Positions 1 through 4,166 of a DNA stretch of 5,415 bases are shown in pieces. The position numbers were made by a program, and so were the translations under genes. A model generated the notes under the pieces. That model saw nothing but the letters and a program-made list of their open reading frames with translations, was not told the origin of the DNA and did no database searches. Positions within the stretch are counted from its first letter, which is position 1. The number at the start of each line of letters is the position of its first letter. Source of the DNA: Thermocladium sp. UBA166 (GTDB lineage Archaea; Thermoproteota; Thermoprotei; Thermoproteales; Thermocladiaceae); contig DAHE01000016.1 of assembly GCA_002508315.1 (NCBI GenBank), forward strand, positions 24,695 through 30,109. Direction: 5' to 3'.

Positions 1-31
1 GGGTGGGGGTGAATGGCGTCCTAGCTTGAAG

Positions 32-53
32 TATTTAATCTCTTAATTTAAAT
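32..53. promoter_or_regulatory. AT-rich TATA-like tract in the left intergenic region
   Basis: Two TATA-like boxes lie close together: TATTTAAT at 32-39 and the palindrome ATTTAAAT at 46-53. Because the second is palindromic, it could serve either strand. On the minus strand it could drive a gene that begins beyond the left edge. On the plus strand the boxes sit 25-27 bases before ATG codons at 63 and 75, which open only a 25-codon reading frame ending at 140. No convincing gene is visible in 1-218. Bases 1-29 may be the tail of a gene from outside the window, but nothing identifies it. Confidence 0.35.
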
Positions 54-190
54 AATGCATGGATGGGTTGTGCGATGAGTTTTATTTTAAAGAGAGATGG
101 TTATGAATGTTTCGGAATACTCTCGTATATTCAGGAATAATTAATCCTGAGCATCCAGGTATAATAGCTGCAGGTTATCAGGGTTACTGC

Positions 191-197
191 TTAATAT
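191..197 (+). promoter_or_regulatory. TATA box of the 115-residue winged-helix-like gene
   Basis: TTAATAT is centred 25 bases before the ATG at 219. That is the distance expected between an archaeal TATA box and a transcription start that coincides with the start codon. No Shine-Dalgarno-like purine stretch precedes the ATG (the bases are CTATTTTA), which fits a leaderless mRNA. Confidence 0.55.
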
Positions 198-218
198 GCT
201 GGCGCACAGGCTATTTTA

Positions 219-566
219 ATGAGTTCGATGACGTCGTATACTGACTTCACTAACGTGGAGAAGGCGGTGGCGGAGGCCTTATGGAACGTGGTTAAGGAGT
301 CCAGGGGATCATGCGTCTCCTTCATACCCAAGACACTGCTGGAGCGGTCCAACAATAACAGCTTGAAGAACAACATGCTGCCCGTGGTCTTCACGTTGGT
401 GAAGCATATACTGGATGCATTGACGAGTCGAGGATTGCTGGAGAAGGACGACTCGAGAAGCGTGATCAGGTATAAGCTATGCAAGACCAGCGAATTATGG
501 GCTCTATGCAAGGAAAGCGACAACCCGGATAAAGTCGCGAAGCTAATAATGGATATAGTTGAGTAA
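219..566 (+). CDS. Small protein of unknown function, probable winged-helix fold
   Basis: A 115-residue soluble protein that I do not recognise as a named family. Its pattern suggests a winged helix-turn-helix: helix 1 around residues 11-28, a possible second helix at 37-50, a long amphipathic helix at 52-72 (LPVVFTLVKHILDALTSRGLL, the position of a recognition helix), then a polar turn (EKDDSRS) and a beta strand (VIRYKLC) where a wing would lie, and two short C-terminal helices. This would suit a small DNA-binding protein, but that is inference from predicted secondary structure only. The start at 219 is preferred because a TATA box lies 25 bases upstream; an in-frame ATG at 228 is the alternative. 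Its TAA is immediately followed by the reverse-strand stop of cbf5, so the two genes converge with no bases between them. Its composition is slightly more AT-rich than that of the neighbours. Confidence 0.75.
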   Translation: MSSMTSYTDFTNVEKAVAEALWNVVKESRGSCVSFIPKTLLERSNNNSLKNNMLPVVFTLVKHILDALTSRGLLEKDDSRSVIRYKLCKTSELWALCKESDNPDKVAKLIMDIVE

Positions 567-1586
567 TCACTTTCCACGCCGTTCCTCATTGCGCCCATCC
601 TTGCCCTTCGGCCACGCGCTCGGATATACTCCCCTCTCCATTATGACCCTGGTTGGCTTCGCCACTATTCCCTTCTCCATCCTAAGCACTTCGCCGGTGC
701 TGGCCACGGCCTTGGCGAGGGCCACTAATTCCCCCTTCAACGTAACTATAGCGGCCACGCGGTCCCTCTCCACGCCATCCTCTATCTTCGCCACTCCAGG
801 GGCTGCCAGGGCCGCTCCATGCGCCACGGAGTCGACCGCTGAGTCCCGTATGAATATCCTGGGCAAGTGCTTAACCATGTATTCGACGGGCTTCACGTAC
901 CTGCGCAGCAGCGAGTCATCGCCGTACCGCCTCCAAAGATAGAGAGCATCAGCTAGATCGTGCAGGGTGACGGCCTCATCCTCCCCGAAGCATCCCACCC
1001 TCACCCTGCGCAGCTCGCGCATGTTGGCGCCGACCCCCAGCACCTCCCCCACGTCATAGCATAGCTTTCTTATGTAGGTGCCCGCCTCCACCTTGGCGTC
1101 CAGCAGCACGTACCTCCCATCCCTCTCCAGCATCTCCAGCGAGTAGACCCTCCTAGTCCTTAGCTGTCTCTTCACGGCGCTCTTCACCGGGGGCCTTTGG
1201 TAAATCTCGCCCGTGAATTCCCTAAGCACCCCGCGGATCCTCTCGTCCGCGGCATCGCCGTGGAGAGTCATGACGGCTATGTACTCCTTGTCCTCGTGGG
1301 AAATGCCTTGCAGCACCTTGGTTGAGTCGCCCAAGGCTACCGGAAGCACTCCGGATACTCTTGGATCCAGGGTACCCGCGTGCCCCGCCCTCTCCAGCCC
1401 CATCATCTTCTTTATCCACGACACCACCTCGTGGCTGGATGGCCCCCGAGGCTTATCGATCACCACAAATCCATGCCTCACGTGATCCTCCGCGGTCCTC
1501 TTCTCTGGGTACGTCCCATAACGCTCGTCGGTTCCCTCCTCTATCTTAACGTGTATAGCCCTCTCGCTCTTGCAGTCATCGCTCAC
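567..1586 (-). CDS. cbf5: Cbf5/TruB-family RNA pseudouridine synthase
   Basis: Archaeal Cbf5 (dyskerin homologue) converts uridine to pseudouridine. With Nop10, Gar7/L7Ae and Gar1 it forms the H/ACA RNP that acts on rRNA, and it can also modify tRNA U55. At 339 residues it has the usual archaeal length. An N-terminal extension leads into the TruB motif GFVVIDKPRGPSSHEV (39-54), then the catalytic motif GHAGTLDPRVSGVLP (68-82) with the nucleophile Asp74. The motif GTYIRKLCYDVG (169-180) follows. A C-terminal PUA domain covers about 240-320 and includes the typical HGAALAAPGV, and the end (KGIVAKPTRVIMERGVYPSAW) is characteristic of Cbf5. A short basic tail closes the protein. The start is a GTG at 1586-1584. 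No in-frame ATG exists between it and the upstream in-frame stop at 1613-1611, and the overlapping ATG at 1590 opens only four codons. A TATA box 25 bases upstream supports leaderless initiation at this GTG. Confidence 0.96.
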   Translation of the reverse strand: MSDDCKSERAIHVKIEEGTDERYGTYPEKRTAEDHVRHGFVVIDKPRGPSSHEVVSWIKKMMGLERAGHAGTLDPRVSGVLPVALGDSTKVLQGISHEDKEYIAVMTLHGDAADERIRGVLREFTGEIYQRPPVKSAVKRQLRTRRVYSLEMLERDGRYVLLDAKVEAGTYIRKLCYDVGEVLGVGANMRELRRVRVGCFGEDEAVTLHDLADALYLWRRYGDDSLLRRYVKPVEYMVKHLPRIFIRDSAVDSVAHGAALAAPGVAKIEDGVERDRVAAIVTLKGELVALAKAVASTGEVLRMEKGIVAKPTRVIMERGVYPSAWPKGKDGRNEERRGK

Positions 1587-1607
1587 CCATAACCCATAGA
1601 ACTGCCC

Positions 1608-1614
1608 AATTTAA
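1608..1614 (-). promoter_or_regulatory. TATA box of cbf5
   Basis: Read on the minus strand, TTAAATT is centred about 25 bases before the GTG start at 1586, the spacing of a leaderless archaeal promoter. It is preceded by the purine-rich AAGG of the neighbouring repeat, which could act as a BRE (TFB-recognition) element. Confidence 0.5.
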
Positions 1615-1628
1615 CCTTAACCTTAACG
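1611..1628. repeat. Short tandem repeat of TTAACC, nearly three copies
   Basis: TTAACC occurs twice in tandem, followed by TTAACG. The first copy overlaps the cbf5 TATA box, so on the minus strand the block reads as successive GGTTAA units directly upstream of, and merging into, that promoter. It could be duplicated BRE/TATA material or a simple-sequence expansion. Three short units could also arise by chance. Confidence 0.6.
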
Positions 1629-1631
1629 GGA

Positions 1632-1696
1632 GTTGAGGGGGCGAAAGACCCCCGCGAGGCGGGGAATGCCTTACCCGCAAGGGCGGGGTAGTTCAC
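1632..1696 (+). mobile_element. Orphan IS200/IS605-like right end / omega-RNA-like segment (remnant)
   Basis: A GC-rich segment with two hairpins. The first is GGGGG(C) 1637-1642, a GAAA tetraloop, G and a bulged A, then CCCCC 1649-1653. The second pairs TGCCTTACCC (1667-1676) with GGGCGGGGTA (1681-1690) around a GCAA loop, with one A-C mismatch; it is followed by GTTCAC. An alternative stem GCGGG (1659-1663) with CCCGC (1674-1678) would compete with the second hairpin. From memory of the family, TnpB genes of IS200/IS605-type elements end in such a hairpin, which serves as transposon right end and as the scaffold tail of the omega RNA; crenarchaeal copies end near GGGGTAGTTCAC. In frame, 1632-1691 reads as a short peptide ending REAGNALPARAG and stopping at TAG 1689-1691, reminiscent of TnpB C-termini. 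No tnpB body lies upstream, because cbf5 and its promoter occupy that space. It is therefore a deletion remnant, a MITE-like copy, or a separate structured RNA. Identity is inferred from motif memory, not a search. Confidence 0.5.
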
Positions 1697-1730
1697 GCTA
1701 AGCTTTGCCGTGCTTTCCCTCCCGGTTAAG

Positions 1731-1737
1731 TTTTTAA
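1731..1737 (+). promoter_or_regulatory. TATA box of the orf155-taw3 operon
   Basis: TTTTTAA is centred 26 bases before the ATG at 1760, the leaderless spacing seen at the other promoters here. It lies 35 bases beyond the end of the omega-RNA-like segment, so that segment sits just upstream of the core promoter. Confidence 0.55.
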
Positions 1738-1759
1738 CGAGCAGCGGCGTGGGTTAGGC

Positions 1760-2227
1760 ATGGGCGTCATTAACGTTGATAAGAAGGCCGGCGCAATGCT
1801 GGATGAATTGATGAAGGATCTCTCCAGGAATGATTTAGTGCTCTTGGAGAGGCTTCCACACGTGAGGGAGACCGAGAGGTATAGGGACGTCATAGTTAAT
1901 ACGCTGAGGGAGTTCCACATCTCCTTAGTCCTGGTGAGGTTGGTCTTTGATGATGGGAAGATAAGGGGCTACTCCTTCTTGATAAGAGGGGATGGAGATA
2001 TAGGATCGCTGCCCAGCAGTGGCGTGGTGGAGGGCTTCATAGTGGAGCACGGCGGCGGTCGATCCACGAAGTTCCTCTATGAGCCGGAGGAGTTCAAGGG
2101 AGGAGCGGATCTGGAGGGGAGGGTTAAGATGTTCGCCGACATGTATAGGAAGGCCGAGGAGAGGTTGACGGAGCTGCGATTCAAGAAGGTCTACAGGGAG
2201 AGGGAGGCATTCTACTTGCCTGAATAA
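1760..2227 (+). CDS. Hypothetical protein coupled to taw3
   Basis: A 155-residue, charged, soluble protein with no membrane segment or signal peptide; I do not recognise its family. The N-terminal third (about 7-53) is predicted helical and rich in Leu, Glu and Arg. A beta-rich middle follows (SLVLVRLVFDDGKIRGYSFLIRG region, 55-77). Next comes a Gly-rich turn area (VEHGGGRSTKF, 95-105), and a long basic/acidic helix spans roughly 117-147. No catalytic motif stands out. The ATG at 1760 is supported by a TATA box 26 bases upstream. The stop is two bases before the start of taw3, so the two are almost certainly co-transcribed. A role linked to tRNA modification is possible by guilt of association only. 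The reading frame is intact, uses the same AGG/ATA-rich codons as the neighbours, and shows no sign of decay. Confidence 0.85.
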   Translation: MGVINVDKKAGAMLDELMKDLSRNDLVLLERLPHVRETERYRDVIVNTLREFHISLVLVRLVFDDGKIRGYSFLIRGDGDIGSLPSSGVVEGFIVEHGGGRSTKFLYEPEEFKGGADLEGRVKMFADMYRKAEERLTELRFKKVYREREAFYLPE

Positions 2228-2229
2228 CC

Positions 2230-2904
2230 ATGGATCCATTCAAGCAAAAGAAGATAGCATTCATGGAGAGGCTGGAGAGGGAGGCTGGGCTTGGCCGCGT
2301 CGACTTCGACATGATTGACGTGCTGCGAGGCATAAACTCACTGCCGGATTACTTCACCACCAGCAGCTGCAGCGGTAGGATAATGATAGCGAGGGCGGAG
2401 AGGCTGGGCTTCTCCAAGTCGGTTAGATCTATGGGCTCCTTCGAGTTGGTGTCCAAGTGGCACAGGCCCGTCACTGCGGGGGAGGTGAGGGGAGCCCTGG
2501 AGCGACTGAGCGATGCTTGGCTAATGGTGAGGAGCGCCATATTGCACGTGGTGGCCAGGAGACTGGATAATGCAGAGGAGTTATTGAGGTTGGCCAGGTC
2601 CTCCGGCTTCAAGCACAGCGGGATATCCTCAATCAAGGAGTGGGGGTACTTGGTGGAATTGCTGGGGGAGGACAGGATGGATGTCCCCCTCAAGGTGCGC
2701 GGCGACTTGATTTACGATGACTTGGATCCATTGGTGGACGCCGCCAACGAGACCCTCATGTTCGCCAAGCTCAGGCTGGCGGACTTGGTTAGATCCATCG
2801 AGAACACGTTGATGCACGGCGGGTACCCCGAGGCGCGGCTAGCCAAGGTCCCGTACAGGCAGTTCAAGAATGAAATGGGAGCCAGGCCAGCCGGTCTCCC
2901 GTGA
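2230..2904 (+). CDS. taw3: Taw3, tRNA-Phe wybutosine-pathway methyltransferase (TYW3 family)
   Basis: Taw3 (archaeal TYW3) is an S-adenosylmethionine-dependent enzyme that N4-methylates the tricyclic base derived from G37 of tRNA-Phe during wyosine/wybutosine synthesis, in the cytoplasm. The 224 residues contain the family hallmarks in order: an N-terminal region ending VDFDMIDVLRGINSLPDYFTT, the signature TTSSCSGRI at 43-51, the segment SKWHRP at 75-80, the segment SGFKHSGI at 125-132, and a downstream ELLGEDRMDVPL at 143-154. Helical C-terminal residues 165-195 and a short basic tail complete a normal-length protein. It is the second gene of an operon, beginning two bases after the stop of the upstream gene. 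There is no obvious Shine-Dalgarno sequence at proper distance, so translation may depend on coupling. No other wyosine genes (taw1, taw2, trm5) lie in the window. Confidence 0.93.
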   Translation: MDPFKQKKIAFMERLEREAGLGRVDFDMIDVLRGINSLPDYFTTSSCSGRIMIARAERLGFSKSVRSMGSFELVSKWHRPVTAGEVRGALERLSDAWLMVRSAILHVVARRLDNAEELLRLARSSGFKHSGISSIKEWGYLVELLGEDRMDVPLKVRGDLIYDDLDPLVDAANETLMFAKLRLADLVRSIENTLMHGGYPEARLAKVPYRQFKNEMGARPAGLP

Positions 2905-2928
2905 CGCTCATCGGGGCCCGAGCGCGTC
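2903..2928 (+). repeat. Imperfect inverted repeat at the end of taw3
   Basis: CGCTC at 2905-2909 pairs with GAGCG at 2920-2924 around a ten-base loop. The stem can extend through GA/TC with a two-base bulge. It begins at the taw3 stop codon. No T-rich tract follows, so it does not look like a classical terminator; it may stabilise or mark the 3' end, or be incidental in this GC-rich sequence. Confidence 0.35.
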
Positions 2929-2937
2929 CAGGCGGGA

Positions 2938-2947
2938 TATTAATAAA
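2938..2947 (+). promoter_or_regulatory. TATA box of the small membrane protein gene
   Basis: TATTAATAAA stands out in GC-rich surroundings and is centred about 28 bases before the ATG at 2971. This gives the membrane protein its own promoter, separate from the taw3 operon. Confidence 0.6.
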
Positions 2948-2970
2948 GTAGTTACGCTTTAGGCCGGTTC

Positions 2971-3321
2971 ATGAATAGGGTAACGGCTTCCCTGATGCTT
3001 CTGGCCGGTCTCCTGATGATAATCGACGGCGTGTTCCTAATCGACGTATCGATGTCGCCCTCCTCATTCCTCCCCGCCCAAGTCTCAACCCTTGTCCCCG
3101 CCCCCGTCTACATGTACTCAGGAACAGCGGAGGCCGTGGTGGGCGTCCTATGCGAGGCCATATTCTTCCTGGCGGTGCTGACCAAGGTGAATAGGAGGAC
3201 CATGGGCCTAATAGCCCTCCTCCTCTCCCTAGCATCCCTGGTGGGAAGCGGGGGCTTCTTCCTCGGCTTCGCGTTCGCATTGGTCTTCTCCATATCCTTG
3301 ATAAGGGAGAGGAGGTCCTAA
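2971..3321 (+). CDS. Small four-helix membrane protein of unknown function
   Basis: A 116-residue, strongly hydrophobic protein. Four membrane segments can be seen at about residues 6-25, 53-71, 77-92 and 95-111. They are separated by a Ser/Pro-rich outer loop (26-52, with SPSSFLPAQ and VPAPVYMYSG), a short basic loop (TKVNRRT, 71-77) and a Gly-rich hinge (GSGG, 92-95). The positive-inside rule places the TKVNRR loop and the C-terminal RERRS in the cytoplasm, with both termini inside. I recognise no family and see no transporter or enzyme motif. The start is supported by a TATA box about 28 bases upstream. It stands as a single gene between taw3 and the S30e gene, both of which have separate functions, so the context gives no clue to its job. 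The opening residues could be taken as a signal peptide, but the further helices argue for an anchored protein. Confidence 0.8.
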   Translation: MNRVTASLMLLAGLLMIIDGVFLIDVSMSPSSFLPAQVSTLVPAPVYMYSGTAEAVVGVLCEAIFFLAVLTKVNRRTMGLIALLLSLASLVGSGGFFLGFAFALVFSISLIRERRS

Positions 3322-3343
3322 TCCTTGCGCTGCTGGAACAAAG

Positions 3344-3353
3344 TTTATTAAAT
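3344..3353 (+). promoter_or_regulatory. TATA box of the S30e gene
   Basis: TTTATTAAAT is centred about 24.5 bases before the ATG at 3373 and preceded by AAAG, a plausible BRE. It is one of the best-matching core promoters in the window, as expected for a ribosomal protein gene. Confidence 0.65.
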
Positions 3354-3372
3354 CGACGCGTGCGGGGATATC

Positions 3373-3522
3373 ATGGGTTCGCACGGTTCATTGACTAAGG
3401 CTGGAAAGGTAAGGAGCCAAACCCCCAAGGTACCCGCTAGGCCGCATAAGAATTTAACGCCGAGGCGCAGGAATTCCCGGAATTATACACGGAGAATACT
3501 GAACGCAGAGAAGAGGCAGTGA
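3373..3522 (+). CDS. rps30e: 30S ribosomal protein S30e
   Basis: A 49-residue, very basic protein found by reading the frame by hand. It opens MGSHGSLTKAGKVRSQTPKV and continues with RPHKNLTPRRRNSRNYTRR. This matches archaeal/eukaryotic S30e, whose hallmark is GSLTxAGKVRxQTPK followed by an Arg/Asn-rich RRRN..NY.RR stretch. The usual archaeal length is about 50-60 residues, so it is complete. S30e is a component of the small ribosomal subunit; in eukaryotes its homologue is made as a fusion with a ubiquitin-like protein (FAU), whereas here it is free-standing. The ATG at 3373 is supported by the motif position at the N-terminus and by a TATA box about 25 bases upstream. The stop is TGA at 3520-3522. 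The following 122 bases up to gins23 hold only the gins23 promoter and pyrimidine-rich stretches (CTCCTCATTTCCTC near 3542-3555) that might help termination. Confidence 0.95.
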   Translation: MGSHGSLTKAGKVRSQTPKVPARPHKNLTPRRRNSRNYTRRILNAEKRQ

Positions 3523-3614
3523 TGTTGCCCGCGATCGGCGGTCTCCTCATTTCCTCAAATCAACAACATCCCAGCCCCCAGCGCGGCTCCCTGCCTCAAG
3601 CCCGCTGATTAGGG

Positions 3615-3621
3615 TTAAATA
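3615..3621 (+). promoter_or_regulatory. TATA box of the gins23-mcm operon
   Basis: TTAAATA is centred 27 bases before the ATG at 3645, with AGGG just upstream as a possible BRE. A C6 run lies between box and start. The distance again indicates a leaderless message, here covering gins23 and mcm. Confidence 0.6.
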
Positions 3622-3644
3622 GGCCCCCCGGAGTTCTACAGTGG

Positions 3645-4166
3645 ATGTCGTTTAAGTCCGTCATTGAGGTGATGGAGTACCCCCAGGGCGTTAGGCTAGT
3701 TGCCTCGAGGGACGTGCCCGAGATGAGGGTGGGGGGGTACGGGGTTGGCCCGCTTAAGGCAGGCGATCCAATCCAGGCTCCCCCCTCCATAGCCCTGCTC
3801 CTCATAAGTAAGGGCCTAGCTCAGTTGATCCAGCAGGACTTCATTTCGCTCGATGATCTCCGCAAGATTCATTGGAGGGAGAACAAGTCCCTGAATGAGT
3901 TGCAGGAACTCGATAGGGGGTTCTACATTAGGGCTAGGCTGAGCATGGCGCAGCTGGGGGAGCAGGAGGTGAGGCAGTACGAGCAGGTGCTGAGGGAGTT
4001 GGCTCAGGCCAGGCTGAGGAAGCTCCTCAACGCGGTGGCCGTGTCGCCCTCCCTGGTGGGCACGAGGGAGTTCCTGGATAAGTTGCCCGTGGAGGAGGAG
4101 GCGCTTGTGAGGGAGGTGGGCAAGGCGGCTGGAGGCTGGCTCGACGTGGTGGGTGGGAGACCGTGA
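3645..4166 (+). CDS. gins23: GINS complex subunit, Gins23 type
   Basis: A 173-residue protein, within the range of archaeal GINS subunits. GINS binds MCM and a Cdc45/RecJ homologue to form the active replicative helicase (CMG-like complex) and links it to primase. Residues about 10-65 form a small beta-rich domain (VRLVASRDVPEMRVGGYG, then VGPLKAGDPIQAPPSIALLLISKGLAQL), and residues about 70-165 are helical (ISLDDLRKIHWRENKSLNEL and further). The order small B domain first, helical A domain second, is that of the Gins23 (Psf2/Psf3-like) subunit rather than Gins51. Sequence identity is weak in this family, so the location directly before mcm, known from crenarchaea such as Sulfolobus, is the strongest support. 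The stop TGA (4164-4166) shares its last base with the mcm ATG, indicating translational coupling. A very G-rich stretch near codons 28-35 is noted separately. Confidence 0.85.
   Translation: MSFKSVIEVMEYPQGVRLVASRDVPEMRVGGYGVGPLKAGDPIQAPPSIALLLISKGLAQLIQQDFISLDDLRKIHWRENKSLNELQELDRGFYIRARLSMAQLGEQEVRQYEQVLRELAQARLRKLLNAVAVSPSLVGTREFLDKLPVEEEALVREVGKAAGGWLDVVGGRP

Noticed and set aside
1..218. tRNA gene, CRISPR repeats or a larger gene in the left region
   Set aside because: No cloverleaf, no regularly spaced repeats, and stops interrupt the frames I read here; only TATA-like tracts and one 25-codon frame remain.
559..942. Plus-strand open frame of 127 codons across the cbf5 gene
   Set aside because: It is the antisense shadow of the 3' half of cbf5, whose protein motifs are unambiguous; the frame has no promoter and its peptide is a low-complexity Ser/Pro/Thr mix.
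1632..1696. H/ACA guide RNA next to cbf5
   Set aside because: The proximity to cbf5 is suggestive, but there is no ACA box at a fitting distance after the hairpin and no internal pseudouridylation pocket; the TAGTTCAC ending fits a transposon end better.
2905..2924. Intrinsic terminator after taw3
   Set aside because: A hairpin is present, but the bases after it (GCGTCCAGGCGGG) contain no T-tract, so termination cannot be claimed.
3011..3024. C/D box RNA signature (TGATGAT) in the membrane protein gene
   Set aside because: The motif is within a coding frame and lacks paired C', D and D' boxes at proper spacing.
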